A model generated the notes under the pieces. It was not told the origin of the DNA, made no database searches, and saw nothing but the letters and a program-made list of their open reading frames with translations. Shown here one piece after another: positions 8,712-18,996 of a stretch of 64,000 nt of DNA. The stretch is from GWC2-37-13 sp964564535 (GTDB taxonomy: Bacteria; Patescibacteriota; Microgenomatia; UBA1406; GWC2-37-13). Within the stretch, counting starts at the first letter, position 1. Every line of letters starts with the position of its first letter. The stretch spans positions 55,557 through 119,556 of the forward strand of contig CAZMBH010000001.1 of NCBI GenBank assembly GCA_964564535.1, written 5' to 3'. The position numbers and the translations under genes are program-made.

Positions 8712-10231
8712 TCATTTTTATTTATTTTAATAAATGAATACCCCTTCATACTTGATGAATCATAAATGGTTTTTTTAAATTCATATATATACTTTTTTTC
8801 TATCAAAAAATTATCTAAACATAGACTAAAATTATCAGAATTTGATCTACAAATAAGAAAAAGATATTTAGCATTATTACTACTGGTATAGTTGAACTCA
8901 GTCTCTTGAATAATATTTATAAACTTTTGATTCAGATTTTTTTCAAGAAAAAGATAAACTTCAGGGGCAGGATAAAAAAGAGGATTATTAACTCCAGAAT
9001 TTTGAAATATATCAATATCTTTTTTATCAATCAATTTATTTTGTAATAATATCTTTCCAATAGTATTAGATACTATTTCTATTTCTCTAAGAGAGCTTAA
9101 ATTATATGAAAAATAGTTATAGCTTGGCAATAAGCTAAATAAAATTGGCAGCGTTAATAATATCAATAAAAAATTATTAATAGAGAGGTAATCAATTATG
9201 AGAGAGATTCCTATTAATAAAAAAATATAAACTGGAAGTATCTCGTGGGGATAAGTAACAGTAGTTTTAAAAAAGACAACAATTACTACTAATAATGGTA
9301 AGGCAAAAATCAAAATTTTTCCCGGAGAAATTAAAAATCGACCTTTTATCCATTTTAATACAGATAAAGGGGTAAGAATGAAACATATATAAAAAACTAT
9401 ATAGAGTGTATTTTTTTGAAAAATAACTTCAAAAAGATCTAAAGCTATTTTATAAAATTGAATGAAAAATGAAGCCTTATTGATATTAAATATATTATGG
9501 ATATTCATTAGATTTAATAATCTAAGGTGAAAATAAAGTATTTGAGGAATAAACATGATTATTATTGGCGCAATATAACAAATGATAATTTTCAAGGGTA
9601 AGGTCCAAGATTTTTTACCCTTCTTATCCAAAATGAAATTCCAAACAATAAAAATAGGAACGATCAAAAAATTTCCATATTGAATAGAAACAGAGAGAGA
9701 TAGTAAAACTATATGGATAAATAAATACCATGGAGATCGATTCTTACTATAAAGACTAAAAAAGAAGAAAGACAGAATAAATATTTGAAGGCTAACATAA
9801 GCCCCCCAAATATTATTTGTTGAAATAAAGAAAAAAGATAAGCTATATAATAGAGAAGTTAATATTCCCACTTTTGAACTAAAAAGGTTTTTTCCAATGT
9901 AAAAAAGAAAAATAATACTTATAGAATGCCAAACAGTCATTATTGCAAAGATAAAATAAGGACTATCATAAATAAAAGTAAAGAAAGCCAGCAAGTAATA
10001 ATAATATGGACCATAATAAAAGCCATTTAGGCCAGAAGCAAGATGACCTAAAGAAACAAATTCTCCAAATTTCACAATATGCCTGGCAACAAGCAAATCC
10101 CTTCCCTCGTCTGCTTCTAGCACAGAATGAAAATGAAATTTGATTATCCTTAAGAAAAAACCAATAACAAAAATTAAAGTTATATAAATAATATAATTAG
10201 AAATATGGATTTTCTTAAAAAATTTTTTCAT
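8681..10231 (-). CDS. GT-C-fold membrane glycosyltransferase (GT39/ArnT-like)
   Basis: 516 residues with many hydrophobic segments. The first extracytoplasmic loop carries LEADEGRDLLVARHI, the acidic D-E pair expected for polyprenyl-phosphate-sugar-dependent GT-C enzymes. A soluble segment forms the C-terminal 120 or so residues. It probably adds a sugar to a glycan or glycoprotein on the outer face of the membrane. Its start overlaps the divergent GT-C gene by 27 nt (10205-10231). Donor and acceptor cannot be read from sequence. Confidence 0.75.
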   Translation of the reverse strand: MKKFFKKIHISNYIIYITLIFVIGFFLRIIKFHFHSVLEADEGRDLLVARHIVKFGEFVSLGHLASGLNGFYYGPYYYYLLAFFTFIYDSPYFIFAIMTVWHSISIIFLFYIGKNLFSSKVGILTSLLYSLSFFFISTNNIWGAYVSLQIFILSFFFFSLYSKNRSPWYLFIHIVLLSLSVSIQYGNFLIVPIFIVWNFILDKKGKKSWTLPLKIIICYIAPIIIMFIPQILYFHLRLLNLMNIHNIFNINKASFFIQFYKIALDLFEVIFQKNTLYIVFYICFILTPLSVLKWIKGRFLISPGKILIFALPLLVVIVVFFKTTVTYPHEILPVYIFLLIGISLIIDYLSINNFLLILLTLPILFSLLPSYNYFSYNLSSLREIEIVSNTIGKILLQNKLIDKKDIDIFQNSGVNNPLFYPAPEVYLFLEKNLNQKFINIIQETEFNYTSSNNAKYLFLICRSNSDNFSLCLDNFLIEKKYIYEFKKTIYDSSSMKGYSFIKINKNDYSKQLMIKF

Positions 10232-11665
10232 ATAAAGTTTGCTTTTATAATAATAATCCTTTTTGGTCTATCTCTCCGTTTATATTTTATATTTTCCCGC
10301 GACATATTTACTGACGAAGTATCTTATACGAACGTAGCTATATCTAACTCGTTTACTAATATATTAACCAGTTCACATTGGATTAAGGATCACGGGGCTT
10401 TATTTTTGCTTGCTCTTAAGGTATTGGCTTATTTATCTAAAAATATTATTGTTCTTAGACTATTTAATCTAATTCCCTACATTATTTCCTGTTTTGTTCT
10501 TTTTAATTTTTTTAAAAAGTTAAAAATAGGACATTTATCTTTGATTTCCGTTTTTGTCTACTCTTTTTCATCCTATTTTGTTTATCTTTCAGCGATGATT
10601 TCACCTTTTAATTTAGTCAGTTTTCTTGCTCTTTTAGCTTTGATAAGTTTAATTAAATATCTTTTTTTTGAGAAAACTTTAAGGCGACTGAGTACATTTG
10701 CTTTACTTTCAATAATGACTTTCTATGCCGATTTTTCATCATTCTATTTTTTCCTAGGTTTAATAATTGTATTATTTTTGCTTTATCTTAAAAAAAGGAA
10801 GGACTTTTCATACATTATTGTAAGTTATCTGGTCATATTAATAGGAGTTTTGCCGGGTATTTTTCACGTCATTAATAAATTTAATGAAATTTCTCTTCTT
10901 AATCCGGACAAGTCTTCAGTAAACTTAAATTTTTTTAAATTTTTAACAGTTTTTAGTAATAATATTTTATTAAGAATGAACGGTCAACCATCTTTGGTCT
11001 TACTAGCAGCCTCACTTTTTATTTTGGCTATGCATTCTTTAAAATCAACCCAAGAAAAACCAATCAATTTTGTCAGCAAGCTATTTTTGGCCTCGTTTTT
11101 GTTAAACACCACCTTTCTTTTTGTTTTTAGTAAACAGTTTTTCTCTATTTTTGTAGAAAGAAGTTTTTGGCACTTCTACCTGGTAGAAGTCTTTATCATA
11201 ACTTTAATCAGCTGGTATTTAAGGACAAAAAAACAATACTTGGCTGGTTTTTTAATCACGGTTTTACTAATTATTAGTATTAGATTTATTAACGGAAGCA
11301 ACTATTCTTTTCCCGGCGTAGTCCCGGATTTTAATATTAAATATAAAGAATTAACAAATAAAATAAAAAAAATTCCATCTTTTAATCAATACCAAATTAT
11401 TTATTACGATCAGGAGTATTTTTACGTACCTCTAAAGGAATATTATCTAAAAGATTATACTAATAATAGTCTTGTCTTAACAAAAGATAATAATAGCCCT
11501 TGTTTATTATCAAAACCAACAATATTAATAGTGTTTGATATTAATAATAAAGGAACTTTTGAGAGGATTAAAAACAATATCAGATATTTAGACAAAAACT
11601 GCAAGATATTTGTTTATATCACTAAATGTAGTCAAAAAAATTGCAATTTTTTTCAAATATATTGA
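10205..11665 (+). CDS. GT-C-like multispanning membrane protein
   Basis: 486 residues. An N-terminal transmembrane helix is followed by SRDIFTDEVSYTNVAISNSF, the D-E loop of GT-C transferases, then about ten hydrophobic segments and a soluble C-terminus. It is similar in plan to the divergent neighbour. No other ATG is close, so the 5' ends really seem to overlap by 27 nt, each gene's start lying inside the other. It is the first of a plus-strand run into a GT2 enzyme, a YfhO-like protein and a DegT aminotransferase. Confidence 0.7.
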   Translation: MDFLKKFFHIKFAFIIIILFGLSLRLYFIFSRDIFTDEVSYTNVAISNSFTNILTSSHWIKDHGALFLLALKVLAYLSKNIIVLRLFNLIPYIISCFVLFNFFKKLKIGHLSLISVFVYSFSSYFVYLSAMISPFNLVSFLALLALISLIKYLFFEKTLRRLSTFALLSIMTFYADFSSFYFFLGLIIVLFLLYLKKRKDFSYIIVSYLVILIGVLPGIFHVINKFNEISLLNPDKSSVNLNFFKFLTVFSNNILLRMNGQPSLVLLAASLFILAMHSLKSTQEKPINFVSKLFLASFLLNTTFLFVFSKQFFSIFVERSFWHFYLVEVFIITLISWYLRTKKQYLAGFLITVLLIISIRFINGSNYSFPGVVPDFNIKYKELTNKIKKIPSFNQYQIIYYDQEYFYVPLKEYYLKDYTNNSLVLTKDNNSPCLLSKPTILIVFDINNKGTFERIKNNIRYLDKNCKIFVYITKCSQKNCNFFQIY

Positions 11666-11667
11666 AT

Positions 11668-12369
11668 ATGATTTCATTAATTATTCCGACTTTTAACGAA
11701 CGTAAAAATATCATTAACTTAATCCGTAAAATCCAATTAATTTTGACTAGCCCGAACATTAAGTATGAAATAGTTGCCGTTGATGATAATAGCCCGGACA
11801 TGACGGCTGTAGAGGTGAGAAAAAAGTTTAAAAAAAATAAAAATATTCATTTGTTTGTTAGAAAAAATATTAGAGGGTTAGCTTCAGCAATACTTTTTGG
11901 AATTAAGAAATCAAAAGGTGATGTTATCATCGGTATGGACGCGGATTTTAATCATCCTCCTGAGAAAATTATCACCTTAATTAAAGAATTAAAAAATCAT
12001 GATTTAGTAATTGCTTCAAGATTTATTAAAGGCGGGGGAATGGAAGATAAAGTCAGATATCTTTTTACATATATTTTTAATCTGTTTTTAAAACACATTC
12101 TTGGCTTTCCAACGATGGATAATATGAGCGGGTTTTATGCCATCAAAAGAAAAGACCTGTTTAAGTTGCCTATAAATAGAATCTATACAGGTTATGGTGA
12201 GTATCATTTGAGATTGGTATATTTAGCGGAAAAACACGGATTAATTATCACAGAAATTCCAGTATTCTATCCAAATAGAAGAAATGGACGGAGTAAAACT
12301 AATTTTTTAAAAGGATTTTTTGTTTATTTATGGAACGCTTTAAAATTGAGATTTACAAAAATAGACTAG
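11668..12369 (+). CDS. GT2-family glycosyltransferase, dolichol/polyprenyl-phosphate mannosyltransferase-like
   Basis: 233 residues from the ATG at 11668, 2 nt after the previous stop; a longer in-frame start at 11641 would precede the conserved MISLIIPTFNE. GT-A motifs seen are IIPTFNERKN, VAVDDNSPD and GMDADFNHPPE (the DxD-type metal site), then IASRFIKGGG. It lacks extra C-terminal transmembrane helices, so it is a soluble or peripheral DPM1-like enzyme. It would make the lipid-linked sugar used by the surrounding GT-C transferases. Confidence 0.85.
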   Translation: MISLIIPTFNERKNIINLIRKIQLILTSPNIKYEIVAVDDNSPDMTAVEVRKKFKKNKNIHLFVRKNIRGLASAILFGIKKSKGDVIIGMDADFNHPPEKIITLIKELKNHDLVIASRFIKGGGMEDKVRYLFTYIFNLFLKHILGFPTMDNMSGFYAIKRKDLFKLPINRIYTGYGEYHLRLVYLAEKHGLIITEIPVFYPNRRNGRSKTNFLKGFFVYLWNALKLRFTKID

Positions 12370-14105
12370 CTTTTTTTCTTTTTTTATTTGGTGCAATAAT
12401 TTTAGCTTTAATTTTTTTTAAAAATTCTAATTACTTGGGAATTCAAGATTGGGACCAGCGTTATTCTTATGCCGAAGTAGCAAGAAATTCAATATTAAAA
12501 TATAAGCAAGTGCCCTTATGGAATCCTTATCATTGTGGAGGAATGACCCAAATCGGCAACCCTCAAAACGATGTTTTATCTCCAGCATTTTTATTTCCAT
12601 TAATATTTGGACCAGTAATTGGCTATAAAATTTTATTAATTATTTACTTGTTTTTAGGTCTGATTGGTTTTTATTATTTAGGCTTATATTACAAAATTTC
12701 TAAACACGCCTCAATTCTTCTTTCTTCAATCTACATATTTTCAGGGCTGATAATAATTCCTTTTTCCGTTGGGATGACCGCATTTTTGAATGTAACTTTA
12801 TTACCATATCTTTATTTATTTTATTTAAAAGCATTAAAGAAAGAAGAAACAAAATATATTATTTACGCCGTTTTGGTATTGACAATAATTTTTTTGGGCG
12901 GTTATCATTATTTTCTTAACATTATTTTATTTCTTTTTATCTTAACTTCAATAGACATAATTTTGCGTAAAAAGAAACAGTTAATTTGGATCTTCATTAT
13001 TTTTCTGTTTATTTTTATTCCTTTGACTGCGGTTAAAGGTCTGCCATCAACAGAACTTATGATTAAAAATCAAAGGGTAATTCAAGAAACAACCTCTGGA
13101 TTTAGTTTTCATAGTCTATATATGGCTTTGTTTTCCAGAAAACAAAGTTTTGATGGTTTTAACAGCTGGAATGCAAGTTATGGGATAGACGAGAACGGAA
13201 TGTATATAGGATTATTGAGTCTGATTCTGTTTTCAATAGGGGTTTTCTGTAAAAAGAAAGAGAATCTAAATTTATTTTTTGTGTTTTTGTTTTTTTTACT
13301 TTTGAGTTTTGGCCTTAATATATTTCCAAGTTTATACCGATTACTCCATAATCTGCCTCTATTTGACAATATGAGAGTAGCTCAAAGATATCGTTATTTT
13401 TTTATGGTACCGTTAGTTATTTTTATCGGATTTGGCTATGACGCTTGCGTTGGCTTGATAAAAAAATTAATAAAAAATAAAAGAATATCAGGAATCTTTA
13501 TGATACTGGTCGCTGTATTAATAATGACTGATATCGGCTACGTTAATTTATCATTTATGAATAAGTCTTTTGACATTTTGCCTTTAAAAGTAAAACCGGT
13601 AAATAATTTTAAACAACGTTGCGGCATGACCTACTATGATAACAACGGATTTAGACAAGATATTCAATCAACCAGCTCCTACAGCGATGAATATGTTTAT
13701 TTAAAGGCCGGTTTCGGTTCGCCAACATGTTATGAACCGATTCCCGTAATTTCTTATGCAACCTGTTTTCAAAACAAAAATTACAGGGGTGAATATTATC
13801 TGGAGAAAAATACCGGGCAGGTAAATCTTATCTATTGGTCGCCTAATAAAATAATTTTTAATGTCGACTTGAAAAAGGATGATCGATTAATAGTAAATCA
13901 GAACTACGATTCGGGCTGGAAGGCTATTGTAGATAATAAAAATTATAAACGAGCAAACAGTTCTAATGGCCTACTATCATTAAATTTGGAAAAACAAAAT
14001 AAAAGTATAACGATATATTATCTACCAGATAGTTTTTTAATTGGAGCAGCCGTTTCTTTAATTAGTATAATTACATTATTATTTTTTTTGCGTCAAGAAA
14101 AATAA
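12330..14105 (+). CDS. YfhO/GT-C-type membrane protein
   Basis: 591 residues. After the first helix comes IQDWDQRYSYAEVARNSI and PLWNPYHCGG, a signature often seen in YfhO-like and bacterial GT-C membrane proteins. Around eleven hydrophobic segments are followed by an extracytoplasmic C-terminal domain and a final helix. The start lies 40 nt inside the GT2 gene and the stop directly abuts the DegT ATG, so the three genes form one transcription unit. It is likely a sugar transferase to the surface glycan; the substrate is unknown. Confidence 0.65.
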   Translation: MERFKIEIYKNRLAFFLFLFGAIILALIFFKNSNYLGIQDWDQRYSYAEVARNSILKYKQVPLWNPYHCGGMTQIGNPQNDVLSPAFLFPLIFGPVIGYKILLIIYLFLGLIGFYYLGLYYKISKHASILLSSIYIFSGLIIIPFSVGMTAFLNVTLLPYLYLFYLKALKKEETKYIIYAVLVLTIIFLGGYHYFLNIILFLFILTSIDIILRKKKQLIWIFIIFLFIFIPLTAVKGLPSTELMIKNQRVIQETTSGFSFHSLYMALFSRKQSFDGFNSWNASYGIDENGMYIGLLSLILFSIGVFCKKKENLNLFFVFLFFLLLSFGLNIFPSLYRLLHNLPLFDNMRVAQRYRYFFMVPLVIFIGFGYDACVGLIKKLIKNKRISGIFMILVAVLIMTDIGYVNLSFMNKSFDILPLKVKPVNNFKQRCGMTYYDNNGFRQDIQSTSSYSDEYVYLKAGFGSPTCYEPIPVISYATCFQNKNYRGEYYLEKNTGQVNLIYWSPNKIIFNVDLKKDDRLIVNQNYDSGWKAIVDNKNYKRANSSNGLLSLNLEKQNKSITIYYLPDSFLIGAAVSLISIITLLFFLRQEK

Positions 14106-15218
14106 ATGATAAAAAATGCTTACATTCCAATATCAAAACCAAACCTTATTAAGGAAGATTTTTTGGAGATTAAGAAGTGTTTTGATTCTTCTTGGATTTC
14201 TTCAAAAAGTCCCTGGGTAGATAAGTTTGAAATAGGGTTTGCTAAGAAAGTTTCAGGCACGAAATATGCAGTTTCAGTCAACAGCGGAACCTCCGCGCTA
14301 TTTTTAGCCTTAAAAGCCTTAGGAATAGGCCCAGGCGATGAAGTAATTCTCCCGACCTTGACGATGATTGCAACTGTCAATGCCATAACTTGGGTTGGGG
14401 CAACGCCAGTTTTGGTTGATTCGACTTCATCCAAAGACTGGAATATAGATCCTGCAAAAATCGAAGAAAAAATTAATAAAAAAACTAAGGCCATTATGCC
14501 TGTTCATATCTATGGCTATCCCTGTAATATGGACAAAATTAACCTTATTGCAAAAAAATATAAACTTTATGTTATTGAGGATGCAGCTGAAGCAATGGGG
14601 GCTTTGTACAAAGGCAAACTCGTTGGTTCATTGAGTAAGGTTTCCTGTTTTTCTTTATATGCAAATAAGATTATAACTACGGGTAATGGAGGAATGGTTT
14701 GTACTAATGATAAAAATATATACAAGTTAGTAAAGAAGTTGAGCTTCTTTGATTTTAATGAAACCACTCATTTTGAACATAATTTAATTGGCTATAATCT
14801 GGTTTTATCTGGTTTACAAGCAGCTCTTGGCTCTTCTCAAGTAAAAAGATTTGATAAACAACTTAATAAGAGAAGGCAGATATTCAGTTGGTATCGAGAA
14901 AATCTTGAAAATAAACATATTAAATTGATAATTTCCCCAAAAGAAAACAATCCTAACTATTGGTTTCCGGCAATAATAGCTAATGATAAAGGCATAAAAA
15001 AGAAAATAACCGATTTCTTATTAAAAAGTGGAATCGAAACGAGGGATTTTTTCTTACCAATTCATCTTCAACCTGTATACAAAAAATATTTTGAAAAACA
15101 AAAATATCCTATTTCTGAGTATTTTTTTGAAAGAGGGCTACTACTACCGTCTTTTTATGATCTTTTTAAGGAAGAAGTAGATATCATTTGTAAAATAATT
15201 AAAAAAATAAGTAATTAA
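14106..15218 (+). CDS. DegT/DnrJ/EryC1/StrS-family PLP-dependent sugar aminotransferase
   Basis: 370 residues. It has SVNSGTSALFLALKALGIGPGDEVILP, the IEDAAEA block with D159 for the pyridine nitrogen, and the PLP lysine K188 in LYANKIITTGNGGM. The family transaminates keto-sugar nucleotides to amino sugars for surface glycans. In this cluster it would supply an amino-sugar precursor. It starts immediately after the YfhO-like stop and overlaps the end of the convergent GT39 gene by 4 nt. Confidence 0.9.
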   Translation: MIKNAYIPISKPNLIKEDFLEIKKCFDSSWISSKSPWVDKFEIGFAKKVSGTKYAVSVNSGTSALFLALKALGIGPGDEVILPTLTMIATVNAITWVGATPVLVDSTSSKDWNIDPAKIEEKINKKTKAIMPVHIYGYPCNMDKINLIAKKYKLYVIEDAAEAMGALYKGKLVGSLSKVSCFSLYANKIITTGNGGMVCTNDKNIYKLVKKLSFFDFNETTHFEHNLIGYNLVLSGLQAALGSSQVKRFDKQLNKRRQIFSWYRENLENKHIKLIISPKENNPNYWFPAIIANDKGIKKKITDFLLKSGIETRDFFLPIHLQPVYKKYFEKQKYPISEYFFERGLLLPSFYDLFKEEVDIICKIIKKISN

Positions 15219-16564
15219 TTTTGACAATTGTAAAGTTGGAAATCAAGACTGGAAAAAAAAGTTTTACATTTTAGGGGAATTTGACAGCCTTTATTTTTTT
15301 TTGTTAATAAAAAGGAAGTTTTTTCTTCTATGCCAATACTAATTTTGTTATACCTTTGTAAGAAAGCGATTAGTTCCCAGTCATAAATCAAATATGTAGG
15401 ACAAACATTGAATATACGTCTTTTATTAAAGGTATTTGTTAATTTATCGAAATTCGAATGTAAAGTAATTTGGTTAATAATTTTGCCCTTGTTTGATACC
15501 ATTTTGCTTAAGGAAACAACTGTAACTATCACAAAAACAAAAACAAAAATATATCTAATAAATTTAATTTTTATTAATGTATCTTCTAAAATATTAAAAA
15601 AAGATTGATTTACCAGAACCAAACCAAATACAAAAAAAATTATTGAAGGATAGAGATATCGATCATATTGCACGAAGCTCAATAAATAAGGTGCAAAACC
15701 CAAAAATCCAGTCAGAAAAAACATGATGGCATATTTTTTGTTATCTATTTTCCTAGTAATAAGTAAGATCATAAAAGAAATCAATAAAGGGATTTTAAGC
15801 TCATAAAAAAGCTGTTTTAACAAAAAAAAATGATTATCAACAACTCGATATTCTGTAAAAGATTTAATTATCCGGATATTTAGGTAATATGTAAAAAAAT
15901 CTCTAGTTTGACTAAAATAAATATTAATTATTAAAAATATTAATATAGTATTGATAGTGATCAATACACTTGTGAATGTTCCTTTGTTTTTTTTGAGAAC
16001 ATAAATAAATATGGGGATGAACATGATAAACATATAGGGAAGACCTTTAATCGATATGGATATGCATAAAAGTAATCCACCCAAAATATTCTTCCACTTT
16101 TTATCGGATAAAATAAAATAACCGGCAATTAACATAAAAGGAGTCGCAAATCCATCCAAAAGATTGTTATTAATAACGTATCTGCTTATGGGTGTAAACA
16201 TCCAGAATATTAATACAACCCAAATAGAAATTTTATTTTTTGTGAGCGAGTGTAATCGATAGTAAAATATATAAATAGATAACAACGTTAAAAAACCAAA
16301 AAAAACACTACAAATTTTTTCCACGTAAAATTGATCACCGAATAAACGAAAAAATAATGATTGGATATATAAACCCAAAGGTGGTTGCTCATAAAAATTT
16401 GAATAAAGTGTTTCTGTATAGTGAGGGTACCAAAAGCTACCAACATTCTGAGATAAATTTCTAGCGATACTACTATAGGTAAGGCCATCAAAAAATAGAC
16501 CTTTTGTCAAAATGTTGGGTATAAATATAGCTACAAAAATCGATAATGGAATAAGATTAAACAT
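15215..16564 (-). CDS. GT39-like membrane glycosyltransferase
   Basis: 449 residues. The N-terminal loop FFDGLTYSSIARNLSQNVGSFWYPHY has the acidic/aromatic layout of PMT/ArnT-like GT-C enzymes, with QPPLGLYIQSLFFRLFG after it. About ten hydrophobic segments follow, and there is a short soluble C-terminus with two Cys pairs. It is transcribed away from the Wzy-like gene at 16598 from a shared 33-bp gap. Confidence 0.7.
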   Translation of the reverse strand: MFNLIPLSIFVAIFIPNILTKGLFFDGLTYSSIARNLSQNVGSFWYPHYTETLYSNFYEQPPLGLYIQSLFFRLFGDQFYVEKICSVFFGFLTLLSIYIFYYRLHSLTKNKISIWVVLIFWMFTPISRYVINNNLLDGFATPFMLIAGYFILSDKKWKNILGGLLLCISISIKGLPYMFIMFIPIFIYVLKKNKGTFTSVLITINTILIFLIINIYFSQTRDFFTYYLNIRIIKSFTEYRVVDNHFFLLKQLFYELKIPLLISFMILLITRKIDNKKYAIMFFLTGFLGFAPYLLSFVQYDRYLYPSIIFFVFGLVLVNQSFFNILEDTLIKIKFIRYIFVFVFVIVTVVSLSKMVSNKGKIINQITLHSNFDKLTNTFNKRRIFNVCPTYLIYDWELIAFLQRYNKISIGIEEKTSFLLTKKNKGCQIPLKCKTFFSSLDFQLYNCQN

Positions 16565-16581
16565 TATAAGTGAATATCTTT

Positions 16582-16589
16582 ATTATAAT
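16582..16589. promoter_or_regulatory. Palindromic ATTATAAT, shared -10 for divergent GT39 and Wzy-like genes
   Basis: The octamer reads as TATAAT on both strands. The plus-strand box (16584-16589) ends 8 nt before the ATG at 16598. The minus-strand box (16582-16587) lies 17 nt from the start at 16564. No room exists in the 33-bp gap for two separate promoters. Confidence 0.5.
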
Positions 16590-16597
16590 GAAAAACA

Positions 16598-18142
16598 ATG
16601 ATACTCTACCCCCTATTATTCTCTTTATTTTTAAGTGAAATTTTTGTTTTTAACGAATTTCGTCAACTAAATTATTATATAGCCTTAATTTTTCCTGTGA
16701 TATTATTCTTTGTTTACAAAAATAGGTTAAAACAGATCCATGTACCAAAATCAGGACTTTTTTACCTTGCTTTTATCATATTATCAATAATCTCATCTTC
16801 CCGAGCGATTGATAGTGAAATAGCATTTAACAATATTTTTGTTTATATTTCAGGGTTATTGATTATTATTTTTAGTTTTAATTTAAAAGAACAACTTAAG
16901 AAAAATTTATTTAAATTTATAATTATTTCCTCCGTTATATTTTTATTAATATATCTAATTAATATTTCTTTCAAACTTCATTTATTTAATAATAGCGCGA
17001 GCTTGTTATACCAATATGATCACATTCAATTAGGGAATTTACTTGTTTTGCCTTTTATAATCCTTTTTCCCAATTTTCTTTCATGGATATTTTTTATTTT
17101 TGTTTTGTTTTCTTACTCCAGAACAGCATATTTGGCTTTGATTATTGGAATTTTCGCAAGTATTAATAATAATTTTTTAAAAATATTAATTGTATTAATT
17201 ACCTTAACTTTTCTCTTTGTAACAACAAAAAATTATCTTTTTACAAAAAATAAAAAACCATTTGGCTTTAGAAATATATATTTTAATTATGCAATTTCTT
17301 CAATTAAGGAAAGTCCGCTATTTGGGGTCGGACCGGGCAATTTTTACTACGCTGCTTCAAAAAGATTAACTAATTATAATCAAAATACAACAACAGCCCA
17401 CAATATTTTTCTGGATATTTTGGCCGAAAACGGTGTCTTAGCAGCATTATTTTTTATGTTATTCGTTTATCTCTTTATAAAGAAGGCAAAGAAAGACATT
17501 TTTTTTTGGTTATTTATATCTTTAACAGTAATTTTCCTTTTTGATTTTAGTTATAGATTTAACTCATTCTTATTTTTATGGCTGCTTTTATCGGTAATGA
17601 TCAGTAATAAAAAGGAGTCAATTTCCATAAATTCACAGATTTTTTTTATTTCTTTATTACTTGTTTGTCAACTAATAGTCGCTAGGGAAAGCAGACATAT
17701 CAAAAACTCAACAAATCCGATCTTATTTAAGAAGGAAATGTATTTTAAAGTGGTTGAGAATGAGATTATTGATTACCAGCCGGAAAAGGCTATCCAATAT
17801 TTAGACAAATTAGGAAATAATTTTGACCGTAATTTTGTGATTACCTGGCAAAAAGCGCTTTATTACAATATTCTAGGTCAGGCAGATAAATCTCTTTTTT
17901 ATTATAAAAAAACTGTTTCATTATATCCATTTGCATTAATTTCAGATTCAAAAATCGCAGATAAAATTTTAAAACTAAACCAAGATATTTATATAGATCA
18001 AAAAGGAACATCTGAAGCAAGTAAATTTTTTATTGATTTAGTTAACGACAATGAAACTATCAAAAAAGATAGCCAAATTTATAAGGGAATTAATAATTTT
18101 TGTTTAAATAATGGCTTAAAATGTTATAATAATGAAAATTAA
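16598..18142 (+). CDS. O-antigen ligase / Wzy-type polymerase with C-terminal TPR-like region
   Basis: 514 residues, roughly ten to twelve hydrophobic segments. The block ESPLFGVGPGNFYYAA followed by TTTAHNIFLDILAENGVLA is the Wzy_C/WaaL signature, with the conserved His in AHN. Residues after about 400 are soluble and helical (KAIQYLDKLG, ITWQKALYYNILGQADKSLFYYKK), resembling TPR repeats. It probably polymerises or ligates the lipid-linked glycan outside the membrane. It is followed 5 nt later by a membrane-anchored protein. Confidence 0.8.
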   Translation: MILYPLLFSLFLSEIFVFNEFRQLNYYIALIFPVILFFVYKNRLKQIHVPKSGLFYLAFIILSIISSSRAIDSEIAFNNIFVYISGLLIIIFSFNLKEQLKKNLFKFIIISSVIFLLIYLINISFKLHLFNNSASLLYQYDHIQLGNLLVLPFIILFPNFLSWIFFIFVLFSYSRTAYLALIIGIFASINNNFLKILIVLITLTFLFVTTKNYLFTKNKKPFGFRNIYFNYAISSIKESPLFGVGPGNFYYAASKRLTNYNQNTTTAHNIFLDILAENGVLAALFFMLFVYLFIKKAKKDIFFWLFISLTVIFLFDFSYRFNSFLFLWLLLSVMISNKKESISINSQIFFISLLLVCQLIVARESRHIKNSTNPILFKKEMYFKVVENEIIDYQPEKAIQYLDKLGNNFDRNFVITWQKALYYNILGQADKSLFYYKKTVSLYPFALISDSKIADKILKLNQDIYIDQKGTSEASKFFIDLVNDNETIKKDSQIYKGINNFCLNNGLKCYNNEN

Positions 18143-18147
18143 AAACT

Positions 18148-18996
18148 ATGTTATTTAAAAAATTATTCAAGAACAATAAAACAAAAATTTCTTTGAACTA
18201 TCTTTTTATTGTTTTTCTTTTTGTCGGGTTTTGTTTTTTTGTTGGTTTATCGCTTTTTTTAAAGTCTTTTGTTCAAAAACCAAATTACTTATTTGTCAAA
18301 GTTAAAGTTGGCCAAGGTCTTTGGTGGGCGGCAACTCAAAAACCGGAGTTTTGGTTTGTTAAATCAATAAAAAAAGGAGAAAAAGAAACTGATTTTGCCG
18401 GTCGAAGTCAAGCTGAAATTGTGGGAGTCCGTTACTATCCAGTTTTGAGTGATACAAGCTATTCGCGTTATGATATATTTTTAAATATTAAGATTAGAAC
18501 GACATACGACAGAAAAAATAATCAATATTTTTTTAAAAGAAATATCGTTTCTGTAGGCAGTCCTATTGAATTTGAATTTTCTACAATTAATATTACTGGT
18601 ACGGTTATTGGAATGAGTAAAAGTGATATCGAAACTAAATATGTTGAAAAAATAATCTATCTATACAATTATGGAGCCTACAAAAAAGATTTTACTTACC
18701 TTTATGATTCTATTAAGATAGGTGATAAATATTCTGATGGGGAGGAAGAAGTTTTTAAAGTGATTGATAAGGAATTGGTGGAAAGTATTCGTTTGCCTTC
18801 TGATATTTATGGAAGGCTTTACGAACAATTTACGGATGTAGTTCAACATGTATTAGTTAAGGCTAAAGTTAAACTGACAGAAAGGGATGGTCAGTTATTT
18901 TATGGTGAGGAAAAAGCCCTTAAGATTGGTGACCAATTCCCTTTTTTAACAGAAGGGTATAATTTTGAGGCTTTTTCAATCGTAAAGATTGAATAA
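18148..18996 (+). CDS. Membrane-anchored protein of unknown function in glycan locus
   Basis: 282 residues, not recognised. A Lys-rich N-terminus and one hydrophobic anchor (about 18-43) are followed by a beta-rich extracytoplasmic region with repeated short strand patterns (YLFVKVKVGQGLWW, VKAKVKLTERDGQL). Starting 5 nt after the Wzy-like gene, it is probably co-transcribed with it. The last 77 nt overlap the convergent WecG-like gene, an unusually long overlap for this window. Confidence 0.5.
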   Translation: MLFKKLFKNNKTKISLNYLFIVFLFVGFCFFVGLSLFLKSFVQKPNYLFVKVKVGQGLWWAATQKPEFWFVKSIKKGEKETDFAGRSQAEIVGVRYYPVLSDTSYSRYDIFLNIKIRTTYDRKNNQYFFKRNIVSVGSPIEFEFSTINITGTVIGMSKSDIETKYVEKIIYLYNYGAYKKDFTYLYDSIKIGDKYSDGEEEVFKVIDKELVESIRLPSDIYGRLYEQFTDVVQHVLVKAKVKLTERDGQLFYGEEKALKIGDQFPFLTEGYNFEAFSIVKIE

